Shown here: positions 36,366 to 46,233 of the stretch, piece after piece
Position numbering within the stretch: position 1 is the first letter of the stretch
Layout: every line of letters starts with the position of its first letter
DNA from: Colwellia sp. 75C3
GTDB lineage: Bacteria; Pseudomonadota; Gammaproteobacteria; Enterobacterales; Alteromonadaceae
Length of the DNA stretch: 64,000 bases
Reading direction: 5' to 3'
Assembly (NCBI RefSeq): GCF_002836255.1
Contig: NZ_PJAU01000050.1
Location: 1 to 64,000, forward strand
Notes under the pieces: generated by a model
The model's input: the letters and a program-made list of their open reading frames with translations, nothing else
The model's database searches: none
Told to the model about the DNA's origin: nothing
Made by a program: the position numbers and the translations under genes

Positions 36366-38117
36366 TTATGCCATTACATTACTGATCCAAACCGTTTGAT
36401 AAGGCGTTAATAGTAGCTCCTGTGTTAAGTTATTGATTTCTTTTTTGCTAATAAGCTCAAACCAAGATTCCGTGATAATTAAATTCAGTTCACTTAAGGG
36501 TAGTGCTATCACTTGGTCAGAAATATTACTTACACAAAATATACTTTGTTTTCTGTCTTGGCTTTGACGCCAAAACCCAAAGAGTTGTAAACCTAAATGG
36601 AGGGTAAATTGTGTCGCATTGGGATGAAATGCTGATTGTGTAATGCGAGTATTTAATAGTACTTTTAACGTTGATAGTACTTTTGCATGATGTAAATCTT
36701 TATCAGCGAGCGCTTCTTCCAAAGCCTCTTCTTGCCAACGATGTCGATTAATAGAGCGGTTATGATGGGTATTTGCTAATTTTTTATAGTCGTTTTGAGT
36801 GCCAAGCAGGCTATGTATATAGATTCCAGGTATACCTTCAAGGGCAAACATAATGGCATGAGCACAAATAAAACGTTCAAAATTCCATTCATCTTTACCG
36901 TTAACAGTGCCTTGCATCGCATCATAGAGTGAAATATTCATCTCATAGGCTTTTTGCTCGCCATTATCAGACGTGCGCCATGAAATTTTACCGCCAAAAT
37001 TCTCTACTGTGTGCACCAAATTATCAAGTTCACTTTCACTTAATAAACCTTCTGCAGGACGTAAACCAATACCGTCATGTGAAGCAATAAAATTAAAGTA
37101 CATGGTGCCGTCTTGTGAGGGAGGCATACTCATTAACCAGCGTTTTAAATATAAACAATTACCAGTGAGCAAAGTATTTAATAGTAAGGGCGGCAATGAA
37201 AAGTTATAAATACCGTGAGCTTCGTTTGCATTACCAAAGTAGGTCAGGTTTTGGGTATTAGGGATGTTGGTTTCGGTAATGATAATGGCTTGAGGCTCAG
37301 CCGATTCAATGAGTGTTCTCAATAATCGAACAACCTCATGAGTTTGGGGTAAGTTGACACTGGCTGATCCTACAACTTTCCATAAAAAGGCGATGGCGTC
37401 TAAGCGAAATATTTTCACGCCCATATCGAGGTACTGCCTGATGATTGACGTAAAGGCTTTTAATACTTCAGGATTACGAAAGTCAAAGTCGACTTGGTCA
37501 TGACTAAAGGTACACCAGACAAATTTTTTGCCCTTACCCGTTTCTACTTCTTTCAATAAAGGGGATGTTCGCGGGCGAATGACATCCGATAAATTATCAT
37601 CGGGTAGTGCAGTGAAAAAATAATCGCTACCTTGGCCTTCACCTTTAACAAAGTTATCAAACCATGCACTACGACTAGAGCAATGGTTAATAACAAGATC
37701 AGACATCAAGTGATAGTCCTTACTTATACACTCTATATCTTGCCATGTTCCCAATGACTCATTAACCGACGAATAATCAATAACGGCAAAACCATCATCG
37801 GAGCTGTAAGGAAAAAACGGTAAAATGTGCACACTATTAATGGTATTTTCAATAGTACGATCTAAAAAATGCTTTAACGTTTTTAATGGCGATTCATCTG
37901 CTTTGATAATGCTATCGCCGTAGGTGATTAAAATAATATCTTTTTCAGACCATTGGTTACTATAAGGTTTTACAACCGCTACCTCACTCGACAATCGCAT
38001 AGTGTTAAGCAGGCCTTGGGCAATATCATCAAACGATTGCTCAAGGGCAACATCTTTATAAATAGTAGCAAGCTGCTGAGTTAGCTTGTTTTTTAGTTGA
38101 TTAACCTGCATTTGCAT
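36366..38117 (-). CDS. Glucosylglycerate phosphorylase-like GH13_18 enzyme
   Basis: GH13 sugar phosphorylase of 583 residues. The nucleophile aspartate is in [12 protein letters not shown], the acid/base glutamate in IIITETNIP and the transition-state aspartate in [10 protein letters not shown]. Sucrose phosphorylase and glucosylglycerate phosphorylase share this fold. The operon with a glucosyl-3-phosphoglycerate synthase, a phosphatase and a glycerate kinase points to glucosylglycerate + phosphate giving glucose 1-phosphate + glycerate. It is the last gene of the operon, 29 bases after the synthase. Confidence 0.88.
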   Translation of the reverse strand: MQMQVNQLKNKLTQQLATIYKDVALEQSFDDIAQGLLNTMRLSSEVAVVKPYSNQWSEKDIILITYGDSIIKADESPLKTLKHFLDRTIENTINSVHILPFFPYSSDDGFAVIDYSSVNESLGTWQDIECISKDYHLMSDLVINHCSSRSAWFDNFVKGEGQGSDYFFTALPDDNLSDVIRPRTSPLLKEVETGKGKKFVWCTFSHDQVDFDFRNPEVLKAFTSIIRQYLDMGVKIFRLDAIAFLWKVVGSASVNLPQTHEVVRLLRTLIESAEPQAIIITETNIPNTQNLTYFGNANEAHGIYNFSLPPLLLNTLLTGNCLYLKRWLMSMPPSQDGTMYFNFIASHDGIGLRPAEGLLSESELDNLVHTVENFGGKISWRTSDNGEQKAYEMNISLYDAMQGTVNGKDEWNFERFICAHAIMFALEGIPGIYIHSLLGTQNDYKKLANTHHNRSINRHRWQEEALEEALADKDLHHAKVLSTLKVLLNTRITQSAFHPNATQFTLHLGLQLFGFWRQSQDRKQSIFCVSNISDQVIALPLSELNLIITESWFELISKKEINNLTQELLLTPYQTVWISNVMA

Positions 38118-38146
38118 AGTTTTATACCCCTTAAATACTCAGGACT

Positions 38147-39373
38147 CTATTTTTGACTAAATTCTTGGTTGTCTAATTCAACCGCTTCTTTTAATTGTGA
38201 AAGAATATCTGGAATAGCACTTACCACACGGTTCCACGAAGGAATAAAAGGCGTTTCCATGGGTTGTTCTAAGAACGTGCTTCCAGCGGTTAATATATTT
38301 TCAGCGAACATTTCTACTGCTTTTTCTTCACTATGAATATCAAGTTTAAGACCATTCATCATGGCGTCATTTCGATAGGTTTCCACGTAATCTAAGGCAA
38401 TACGATAGTAGGTTGCTTTTAAAGTTCTAAACTTTTCAGTGGTGAATGTTTCACCTTGTGTGGCGAGTTTACGAATAAATGCTTTACTGATATCTATCGA
38501 CATTTTAGATAAACCGGCAGTAGAATCATCTAAAGACATATCCTGATGTTTATGATCATAGGTTGATGCTATATCGACTTGGCAAATACGGTTTGGTGAA
38601 TAGTTACGGTACATCTCAGATAACACACCAATTTCTAAGCCCCAATCACTTGGGATACGGATGTCGTTTAATACATCTCGTCGAAAAGAAAACTCACCGG
38701 CTAATGGGTACAAGAAACTGTCCATGTATTCAAGGTAATCGCAATGACCTACTGTTTTTTTCAGTGCTTTAATTAATGGGGTAACCAATAAGCGCGAAAC
38801 ACGACCATTAATTTTTCCGTCCGCGACACGCGCATAAAAACCTTTAGAAAATTCATAATTAAATAATGGATTGGCAACGGGATAGAGTAGCCGGTCAAGC
38901 AAGTCTCTTTCATAAGTCAAAATATCACAGTCATGCAACGCGATAGATTCTGCTTTGCCTGAGGCCAAAATATAGCCCATGCAATACCAAACATTTCGGC
39001 CTTTTCCTAATTCTTTAGGGGCTAAACCAAGAGCTTGTAATTTTGCATCAATCGCTTGTAATCGTGGACCATCATTCCACAATACACGGTGATGCTGAGG
39101 TAATTGACCAAAAAAGGATAGCGCATGTTTATACTGTTCGAGATCCGCTCTGTCCAAGCCGATAACAATTTCAGATAAGTACTTCACGTCTTTAATTTTA
39201 TTAATTATATCAGGTAAGGCTTTGCCTTCTAATTCAGAGAATAAAGACGGTAACATAAGCCCTAAAGAACGAGTCTTTGAGAAGGTTAATAATTCATCTG
39301 CCATGTCCAATGGGTCACGTTGAGCCAAATTATGCAATGTAGTCACTGTGCCATTTTGATAAAAATCAGCCAT
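38147..39373 (-). CDS. gpgS: Glucosyl-3-phosphoglycerate synthase (GT81-like)
   Basis: Retaining GT-A glycosyltransferase, 408 residues. It shows VIGLDRAD after the first strand, a metal-binding HDCDIL as the DxD-type motif, and NYEFSKGFYARV and SDWGLEIGVLSEM, seen in GpgS and mannosyl-3-phosphoglycerate synthase relatives. Predicted reaction: NDP-glucose + 3-phosphoglycerate to glucosyl-3-phosphoglycerate. Glucose rather than mannose is inferred from the neighbouring phosphorylase. Its start overlaps the upstream phosphatase gene by eight bases. Confidence 0.87.
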   Translation of the reverse strand: MADFYQNGTVTTLHNLAQRDPLDMADELLTFSKTRSLGLMLPSLFSELEGKALPDIINKIKDVKYLSEIVIGLDRADLEQYKHALSFFGQLPQHHRVLWNDGPRLQAIDAKLQALGLAPKELGKGRNVWYCMGYILASGKAESIALHDCDILTYERDLLDRLLYPVANPLFNYEFSKGFYARVADGKINGRVSRLLVTPLIKALKKTVGHCDYLEYMDSFLYPLAGEFSFRRDVLNDIRIPSDWGLEIGVLSEMYRNYSPNRICQVDIASTYDHKHQDMSLDDSTAGLSKMSIDISKAFIRKLATQGETFTTEKFRTLKATYYRIALDYVETYRNDAMMNGLKLDIHSEEKAVEMFAENILTAGSTFLEQPMETPFIPSWNRVVSAIPDILSQLKEAVELDNQEFSQK

Positions 39374-40235
39374 GATTTTCTCCTGAGTTAAGTGAAGGTA
39401 AAGATGAAACTAGTTGATTAGCTAAAAGTGTTTGGATTGCATCAGCCCAACCCTCTGGACCGTATAATTGAGTTTTAGTGGTTTTATACTGACGGTATAA
39501 TATTGGAAAATCATGAACAGGAGAGCGTACTTGTACCGCTATATCTGCTGCTTCTAACATAGCACTATCATTTTCTCCGTCTCCTAAGGCAATAGTGAAG
39601 ATAGAAATGTTATCGAAATGCTCGCGGTATCGTTCAGTTAACCAAAGAAGTGCTTGCCCTTTATCGCAAAAATCCCCGACATGAATAAATCTTCCTCCTT
39701 GAACCACATTTGCACCTAAGCTAATCAATCGATCGACAAAGGATTTTTTAGTCGCTTCATCGCCTAGCCAATGAAGCGGCTCAGCAAATTGTCGTTGTTT
39801 AGCTCGTTCAGTTTCAGCTAAATTTAACCCGGTGATTTTGCACAACTCTGTTGCTGATAAGGTTGAAAAGCTCTGGTAGTCAGCGCTAAATTCATCAGCG
39901 TGATCTGCTAATAAAGTTATCCAATGTTGCCTAGGTAAACTAAATGATTTTACCCAATAACTATCAATAAGGATCGTATCCGCAGGCTGTGTTTTGAAGG
40001 TGTTTATTGGTATGTATATCGCAGCACCATTTTCTATAATGAATGGTGTATTTAAATGAAGTTCACGCTGAATTATTGTTAATTCAGCGAGTGTTTTACT
40101 GGTATTTAAAATGACTGGTACCCCTGCACTTTCCAATTGCTGGAGTGTTTTTTCTGCGGCGGTTGATTGATAAGTGAAGTGGTCAAGCAGCGTGCCATCT
40201 AGATCACTGAAAATAAGCGTTTTCAACTTCCTCAT
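39366..40235 (-). CDS. Glucosyl/mannosyl-3-phosphoglycerate phosphatase (HAD family)
   Basis: HAD phosphatase of 289 residues with motif I FSDLDGTLLD, motif II NTSKTLAEL, motif III lysine in ATKKSFVDR and motif IV GDGENDSAMLE. The IIENGAAIYIP block is typical of MPGP/YedP-type phosphatases. It should release phosphate from glucosyl-3-phosphoglycerate to give glucosylglycerate, a compatible solute. It overlaps the synthase by eight bases and the kinase by four, a tightly coupled operon. Confidence 0.88.
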   Translation of the reverse strand: MRKLKTLIFSDLDGTLLDHFTYQSTAAEKTLQQLESAGVPVILNTSKTLAELTIIQRELHLNTPFIIENGAAIYIPINTFKTQPADTILIDSYWVKSFSLPRQHWITLLADHADEFSADYQSFSTLSATELCKITGLNLAETERAKQRQFAEPLHWLGDEATKKSFVDRLISLGANVVQGGRFIHVGDFCDKGQALLWLTERYREHFDNISIFTIALGDGENDSAMLEAADIAVQVRSPVHDFPILYRQYKTTKTQLYGPEGWADAIQTLLANQLVSSLPSLNSGENHG

Positions 40236-41113
40236 ATACTTTCCGTTATAGATATTTTTGTGATTTGACGGTCGTAATTTAAGTAAAAAATAGCGTCAGC
40301 TGATTGTGGAAATGTCTTACAACCTTGAACGCTAAGTCTCTGGAAAAATTGAGTGAAATTGAGTATTTCTGCGGGAGACATAATTTTTGAATTTATTAAA
40401 TCGATATTTCTGTCTTTTAATTTTTGTTCTTGCTCTAAACGCCATTTATATACGCAATCGAATGAAGGCGCTTGCAGTGCTAACCAGAAATCCATTTTTT
40501 TATATAAAGGTTTATAAGCGATTTTAAGTTGTTGATTAACATAATCTCGCCATTCCCCGGTTTTATCATATTGGGATTCAAGTTCATTGATTGGCGCTTT
40601 TAGTTGCTCTACTGTTTGTGGCTCTACGCCCCAGCACCAACCTTCGACTATGATTATATCTGCGGGTTTTTCAATGTTCGGCCATTGTTCTTCAGGATAA
40701 GGGTTATCAGTAGCTTTGTTGAATTTTTGAATAGAAAACCCTGTTTTCTTTTCCTTCAACTGGGTTAACACATGATTAAGTTCAACAACATCATGTGTTC
40801 CTGGTACGCCTCGTGTTGCTAATAAAGGGTGAATGTCGTGTGCTAACGTGCTGCGCTTTTCGCTCGAAAAATAAAAGTCATCTAAGGACATCACCACAAC
40901 ATTGAGTTGGTACTGTGTCGTTAAATAGGTGGCAATGAAATCAGTTAATGTTGACTTACCACTTCCCTGACAACCATTTATACCGACAAAATAAGGCTCT
41001 TTATTTTGCGTAAATCGGTTAAATATCTGATCCGCCAATGGTTGGTAATATTCGTTGACCGTAAGTTTAAATTCTTCAGGTAAGTTGTGTTGTTTAATAA
41101 AAGTTGAAAGCAT
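40232..41113 (-). CDS. D-glycerate 3-kinase-like P-loop kinase
   Basis: The Walker A motif GINGCQGSGKST and the block SLDDFYFSSEKRSTLAHD, then RGVPGTHD, match plant-type glycerate kinase (GLYK) and bacterial homologues. Predicted to phosphorylate the D-glycerate released by the phosphorylase back to 3-phosphoglycerate. The frame opens at a TTG (41140). I chose the ATG at 41113 (MLSTFIKQHN) because GGA lies at suitable spacing; an ATG at 41122 is also possible. It is the first gene of the four-gene operon. Confidence 0.85.
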   Translation of the reverse strand: MLSTFIKQHNLPEEFKLTVNEYYQPLADQIFNRFTQNKEPYFVGINGCQGSGKSTLTDFIATYLTTQYQLNVVVMSLDDFYFSSEKRSTLAHDIHPLLATRGVPGTHDVVELNHVLTQLKEKKTGFSIQKFNKATDNPYPEEQWPNIEKPADIIIVEGWCWGVEPQTVEQLKAPINELESQYDKTGEWRDYVNQQLKIAYKPLYKKMDFWLALQAPSFDCVYKWRLEQEQKLKDRNIDLINSKIMSPAEILNFTQFFQRLSVQGCKTFPQSADAIFYLNYDRQITKISITESI

Positions 41114-41522
41114 TATTTCCATCCTAAATAAAAAATACAAGTTATGGTTGTTATATCAAATCTTATGCCATTCTAGTTATAACTTAATTATTTATTATAA
41201 TCCCTTGTAAAATAATGATTATTTATATTTATGTGATTTGTTGTTATGTGTTTTTAATCTATTGAAAGTGCACGGTTTTAAAACAATTGCCAAATGTTGG
41301 TGCAATTAAAAAACAGTAATTAAGCAATTAAATAGTGTGTGGACTGTATTTTAGATAACAACATGCCACAAATAAATTTTGATAAATATGACTAACTCAT
41401 TACAACATGTCATTGTGATTAACAAAGCCGCTTAGCATGCCAAATTTTCAACGTAGTTAATCGAAGGGAGAGGTTTTATTAGCAGTATTTAGTTGTCGAG
41501 CTAATTTTTAGTGCAACGATAG
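41114..41522. promoter_or_regulatory. AT-rich upstream region of the glucosylglycerate operon
   Basis: About 400 bp with no gene seen on either strand. The promoter of the leftward operon must lie in its left part, where TAATT/TATAAT-like sequences are too common in this AT-rich DNA to pick one. It ends at the yjbR remnant starting at 41523. Confidence 0.4.
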
Positions 41523-41672
41523 ATGAATAGAAGATTTTGTAATACCGTGATTCTTGACAACCCAATCCGAACAACTGAGCTTGAGGTGATGATTGATAAC
41601 TCATTTAAGTTAGTCGTCAGTAAAGTGACCAAGAAAGATCAGCAGTCTATTCTTTTGCATATAGGCAGTTAG
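41523..41672 (+). pseudogene. yjbR 3'-end remnant 1
   Basis: An open frame of 49 codons reads MNRRFCNTVILD, then IDNSFKLVVSKVTKKDQQS and ends LLHIGS. It matches the last 47 residues of the intact yjbR product and begins at the same methionine codon. Upstream bases (TTTTTAGTGCAACGATAG) share nothing with the intact gene. Many differences are at third codon positions. It ends 21 bases from the convergent GGDEF-EAL gene. Confidence 0.9.
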
Positions 41673-41693
41673 CTTCTGTTATATGCGTATTGG

Positions 41694-44285
41694 TTATCTA
41701 GATGACAACCAATCGCCAATGTCTTGTAAAGACTTCGGTTTACATAACCAAAACCCCTGTAGTTCATCGCAGTTAAGTTCTTTCATAAGTTGATACGTCT
41801 CTGTATCTTCAACACCTTCAGTGACAACTTTATATCCTAGGCCATGCGCCATATCAATTGATGCTTTAACGATAATACGTGAACTTTCGCTGTTAGTTAT
41901 ATCTAGAATCAAAGAACGATCCAGCTTAATTTCTGAAGCAGGAAGTTGCTTCAGATAAGATAATGAAGAGTAACCTGCACCAAAATCATCAATAGAAATT
42001 TTTAAGCCAAGTGACGTCAGTTGATTCAAAGCTATTAGCCCTGCTTCAGGTTCATCCATCGCGGCAGTTTCTGTCAATTCAAGAAAGATCTTCGATGGAT
42101 CTACTTGGTACTTTTCTAATATTTCTTCAATTCGGTCTTTCAGTCGCTCACTTAACAAGTCTTTCGCTGAGATGTTGATAGACATATTGCCTGAATAGCC
42201 AATACTACGAAGCCATTGAAGATCTTTCGCTGCACGCTCAATGACCCATAAGGTCAGCTTTTTAATAACACCGGTTTGTTCTGCCAAAGGCACAAAGTCA
42301 GCAGGTGAAACAAATCCTTGTTTGGGATGTTGCCAACGAATCAATGCTTCTAAACCGACAACTGTATTGTCCTTTAAATTTAGCTTCGGTTGATAATGCA
42401 ATGTAGGTTCATCATTCTTGAGTGCCTCTCTTAAATCAGACATGAGAGTTAAACGACTTTCATTATAAATATCCAACGCATGATCATAATAACGAATGTG
42501 ATCGGTCGAATTATGTGAACTTTCCATTGCCACTAATGCATTACGAATTAATTGCGCTGCATCAAGACCATGTTCAGGGTAAAGCGCACCACCAATTAAG
42601 GGCTCAAGCTCTATGGAAAGCAAATCCATTTCAATGGGTAATGAAAGCTTTTTGGTAAAACTCTGGTACTGTTCTCGGTTTTTTACAAAGATATTTTGCC
42701 TTATCAATACCCCAAAAGTATCGCCAGTTAACTGAAATATAGCATCCGTAGCCCCTGGTGAATGTGTTGAAGTAACCACGCCGGGCATGCGGCTGAGAGA
42801 TTGATTTAGACGTTCTGAAATCGTTCGGAAGATTCGCTCTACACTTGAAATACCTAATGTTCTCGTGATTTCATTTATACGTGTGACTCTTGCAACAAAG
42901 ATAACAAAACGCTCATGTTTGTGTTTGCTAAACATAGTGTTTGCCAGCACTTCAAAACGGTTTCGGTTGGCTAAGTTCGTAATGGGATCGCGCATCATTG
43001 TTTCGGATAGCTGGCGCTGAATTGCGAGTCGCTGCTGCTCTTTTTGTATGTTTGCAGCTTGGGCAATAATTTTGTCTTCTCTTTCTCTATACAATCGGTC
43101 AGCCAAAGCTAATGTTAGGATTAAGGCTTCTAAACCGGATCCTAATTGCATCGCATATTCGGTAAAAAAGTTGTTCTGTAGAATACCTGATGATCGCCCT
43201 GCAGTTGCGGCGAAACCGATAGTTAAAGGTATCCAAGCAATGGTAAAAAATACACCTGCTCGTCTTTTAGCCCACCATGAGATAGGACCGGCAAAAAACA
43301 AAACAACAAATAAAACCACTGCAGAAACGGCTGATATCCGAACCGCCGTGTTGTAATCAAAAAATACGGCAGCAACCATATTAAAATATTCGAAATAGAT
43401 CATGCCACGAAGGGCCATATCCAATACACGACTATGTTGTTTGGTTTGCAAGAATTCACGCGCAAACAGTAAGGAGAATAATGCAAGGAAAGGCATTGAA
43501 GATAGAAATAGTTGGCTATTAACTGCTGGCAAGTCAGGAAAAAATAATTGCTGGCCATAACCTCTAAAGGTAATGAAAAATAGAATATAACCTGTCGTTG
43601 CTAATGAATAGTACAGATACAACTTTTCACGCAAGGTAAAAAATATAGCCAAATTAATTAGAATGATGATGAAAAGGGAGCCGTAGTAGAAAAAATGGAA
43701 TTTTTGTTCTTTAGCCGCAAATTCGAAAAAATTATTCTCTTGCCATATTCTGACTGGCAATATCATAGAGCCTTGGGTCTTTATTCGAGCATATAGATCT
43801 ACGTTTTCACCTGCTTGCAATTGAAAACGAAATAACATGTTAGGGTGTTCAATATCGCGAGGATAAAAGGGCTTACTGTCACCAATATCTAAGGATCGAA
43901 CTGAGCCATCCGGCTGTATGGCATAAAAAATCACATCATCTAGCAGTGGATATGCTATTTCAAAGACAAGGTTTTTAGTCTTGATTTCAGCATTATTAAT
44001 ATTTAGACGTAACCAGAGCTGTGAGTGACTAAATCCAAGAGATATGTTGCCTTTTTCTGTCTTTGTCCATTGTGCGTCAGGCAATTTGATTATGCTTTCA
44101 AAGCTATGCCCTTTATCTGCATCTTCAAAATATTCAAACGTGACATTAGCATCGGAGGGGGTGGCTTCATTAATAGAATTAATTGGCAGACTAGTACTTG
44201 AAGCACTAGCGCACGACAGAGTAAAAATAACTAGGAGCCAAGTCAGGATAGTTAACTTAATACGCTTTAATTGAGGTTTATACAC
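41694..44285 (-). CDS. 7TM-DISM sensor with degenerate GGDEF and intact EAL domain
   Basis: 863 residues: signal peptide, periplasmic 7TMR-DISM extracellular domain (about 35-185), seven membrane helices (about 200-400), short coiled coil, GGDEF domain (about 435-590) and EAL domain (about 610-860). The GGDEF signature reads TGDTF, so cyclase activity is unlikely. The EAL domain keeps LEALIRW, NISAKDL, LELTETA, IDDFGAGYS, KLDRSL, TEGVED and LQGFWL, so c-di-GMP phosphodiesterase activity is expected. Its last ~80 bp are duplicated at 34338-34417. Confidence 0.92.
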   Translation of the reverse strand: MYKPQLKRIKLTILTWLLVIFTLSCASASSTSLPINSINEATPSDANVTFEYFEDADKGHSFESIIKLPDAQWTKTEKGNISLGFSHSQLWLRLNINNAEIKTKNLVFEIAYPLLDDVIFYAIQPDGSVRSLDIGDSKPFYPRDIEHPNMLFRFQLQAGENVDLYARIKTQGSMILPVRIWQENNFFEFAAKEQKFHFFYYGSLFIIILINLAIFFTLREKLYLYYSLATTGYILFFITFRGYGQQLFFPDLPAVNSQLFLSSMPFLALFSLLFAREFLQTKQHSRVLDMALRGMIYFEYFNMVAAVFFDYNTAVRISAVSAVVLFVVLFFAGPISWWAKRRAGVFFTIAWIPLTIGFAATAGRSSGILQNNFFTEYAMQLGSGLEALILTLALADRLYREREDKIIAQAANIQKEQQRLAIQRQLSETMMRDPITNLANRNRFEVLANTMFSKHKHERFVIFVARVTRINEITRTLGISSVERIFRTISERLNQSLSRMPGVVTSTHSPGATDAIFQLTGDTFGVLIRQNIFVKNREQYQSFTKKLSLPIEMDLLSIELEPLIGGALYPEHGLDAAQLIRNALVAMESSHNSTDHIRYYDHALDIYNESRLTLMSDLREALKNDEPTLHYQPKLNLKDNTVVGLEALIRWQHPKQGFVSPADFVPLAEQTGVIKKLTLWVIERAAKDLQWLRSIGYSGNMSINISAKDLLSERLKDRIEEILEKYQVDPSKIFLELTETAAMDEPEAGLIALNQLTSLGLKISIDDFGAGYSSLSYLKQLPASEIKLDRSLILDITNSESSRIIVKASIDMAHGLGYKVVTEGVEDTETYQLMKELNCDELQGFWLCKPKSLQDIGDWLSSR

Positions 44286-44469
44286 GAAGTTATATATATC
44301 CTTTTAGTACAAACATAGCACAATAGTAAAAACATAACAGAAATGTCTTAAGTAGCTGAGTATCGGAAGACGCGCTATTTATGAGCTATTCAACAGTGTG
44401 GTATTGAGAAAGACTAACTTTAAGTTAATAGGCTAATTACTAGATAGGATCAAAATATTACGGAATAAC
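44286..44469. promoter_or_regulatory. Upstream region of the GGDEF-EAL gene
   Basis: AT-rich and without a gene. It should hold the leftward promoter. No specific operator was recognised. Confidence 0.3.
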
Positions 44470-44597
44470 GTGAACAATTATGGCTCAATTTCACAAACTA
44501 TTTTTACCTTAAGTTATTGAGCCTATGAAAGATAACTCATCAGCGTTGGATATTGGAAAATGACCAAGAAAGAAAAAGCATCTCTCTTGGTGCATGT
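44470..44597 (+). pseudogene. yjbR 3'-end remnant 2 (frameshifted)
   Basis: The firm match is 44516-44594: ATTGAGC, GATAACTC, AAAATGACCAAGAAAGA and TCTTGGTGCAT occur in the order and spacing of the yjbR 3' end, with one base lost between GATAACTC and AAAATGACC. The 5' part (GTGAACAA, TTATGG, CTCAATT) is a weaker match and suggests the copy again begins at the MNKRLW codons. It ends close to the convergent hydrolase gene. Confidence 0.75.
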
Positions 44598-44618
44598 GTT
44601 ATCTCTTAACAATACTTA

Positions 44619-46124
44619 TTATCTTTGGGGTGCGAATTTTGGTAATTTGATAGTAATTGATTGTGTTGCGATTTCTTTATCACTTAAGAACAATTTAATC
44701 ACTTCAGTGACTTCGGGCGAAACCATGAAAAGGTTATGCCCGGCATTAATTACTTTTACTTGCGTTAAATTCGATAAGCCCTGCGTAGCCAACTTTTGCG
44801 AGTTAATGTAAGTTCTTCCATCTAATGTGCCAGTCAATAAAAGGGTAGGAATATCACTAATGGGATCTTCTCGAAAACTATCTCCCAAATCTAAGCCTGT
44901 TACTGCTTTATTTAAATGTGGCATTGGAAAGTTAAGTGCTAAGCCGAGTAGTGATGTTTTTGCTTGTTCATTAACTAATGCCAACCTTTCATCGGTAATA
45001 CCTGATGCAATATCCATAGCAAATGACATAGCATCAAATGAAATGGGGGTATTTGAAAAATAACCACGTTTTAATACTTCAACCAACATAGTATCACTGC
45101 CTTGTTCTAAGCTTTTATACAACATCAATAAGTGTTTTACACCGCGCTGAGGATCTGAAATCATCGAAGAGGCGATAATTTGTAAGTGTACTTTTTGAAA
45201 TAACATGTCAATGTTAGAGGCACCTCTTTGAGGAATACTCATTGGCATCGGGCTTTCATCTAATTTTTTGTGTACGCTGTGTATCAGTTTAACAATGTCT
45301 GGATACGCACTTTTAGCCTCTGGCTGAGTATTTATCGCTTGTTGTAATCGTGCAAAATAGGCATTAGTTTCTGCAGGTAATTTCACTGTTTGGTTTAATC
45401 CTTCCGCACTGGCAATAACGACTTTATCAATTTTTCCTTTTAGTTCTTTCATTGCTGAAAAAGCAAGGTGGCTGCCGTAAGATATTCCCCATAAGGTTAC
45501 TTTTTTTGCTTGTAGGTGCTTTCTTAAATCATCTATATCTAAAGCGCTTTGCGTTGTTGTATAACCTAAAATATCAACACCTTCGCTTTGCCAAAACTTG
45601 ACACATTCATTGGCTGATTTTTGGTATAACTGAGTTACACTATTGTTGGTTAATTTAGTTGTTAGCGGTAACGTTTGTGATGAAACACATTTAGGCGCTG
45701 TTTTAGATGCACCGGTACCTCGTTGGTCTAATGCTATTACATCACCAAACTCTCTTAACGCCATAAACAAAGGAAAGCGAAAGTTTGGATATTTAGCTGT
45801 ATCTATTCCTGAGCCTCCAGGGCCGCCCGATAAATAAATTATTGGTGAGCCATTTTTATTACCTGTTGCTGGAAAGCGAACATATTTAACGGGAATTGTT
45901 CGACTCGCTTTATTACTGCGATTTTCAGGAACCGTGATAAAACCTTCATAGGCATCCGTCTTTATGCCATCCATAGTTTCGAAAATAATGGCATTTTCAT
46001 TACTATAAATAACGTGTTGCGTGGTGGTTTTTTGGTTATCATTTGCTTGAATGTTAGCGGAAGCGATAGTTAATAATGCCGCAAGTGATAATAGATGATG
46101 TTTATTTAATCCAAAATTTATCAT
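44619..46124 (-). CDS. Secreted alpha/beta-hydrolase, tripeptidyl/prolyl aminopeptidase-like (S33)
   Basis: 501 residues with a signal peptide (LAALLTIASANIQA). The oxyanion block LSGGPGGSGID, the nucleophile elbow WGISYGSHLA (Ser in GISYG), the aspartate in LTGTLDGRT and the histidine in INAGHNLFM form the catalytic set, with a C-terminal TAP-like segment. Probably releases N-terminal residues from peptides in the periplasm or outside. It is divergent from the LytTR gene, whose putative operator lies in the shared gap. Confidence 0.85.
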   Translation of the reverse strand: MINFGLNKHHLLSLAALLTIASANIQANDNQKTTTQHVIYSNENAIIFETMDGIKTDAYEGFITVPENRSNKASRTIPVKYVRFPATGNKNGSPIIYLSGGPGGSGIDTAKYPNFRFPLFMALREFGDVIALDQRGTGASKTAPKCVSSQTLPLTTKLTNNSVTQLYQKSANECVKFWQSEGVDILGYTTTQSALDIDDLRKHLQAKKVTLWGISYGSHLAFSAMKELKGKIDKVVIASAEGLNQTVKLPAETNAYFARLQQAINTQPEAKSAYPDIVKLIHSVHKKLDESPMPMSIPQRGASNIDMLFQKVHLQIIASSMISDPQRGVKHLLMLYKSLEQGSDTMLVEVLKRGYFSNTPISFDAMSFAMDIASGITDERLALVNEQAKTSLLGLALNFPMPHLNKAVTGLDLGDSFREDPISDIPTLLLTGTLDGRTYINSQKLATQGLSNLTQVKVINAGHNLFMVSPEVTEVIKLFLSDKEIATQSITIKLPKFAPQR

Positions 46125-46233
46125 GAACTTTCCTTTAAATAGAGTGTGTTTTCTGGAATCATTAAATCCGCTTATTTAGACTAATGCATGTTATATTCCG
46201 TTAAGTGCATCATTTTTATGGGTAAAACGTATG

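Noticed and set aside
43048-43356. 102-codon + strand frame
   Set aside because: Antisense shadow of the membrane-helix region of the GGDEF-EAL gene.
44560-44811. 83-codon + strand frame beginning MTKKEKASLLVH
   Set aside because: Its first codons are the yjbR remnant and the rest runs antisense through the hydrolase gene; not a real gene.
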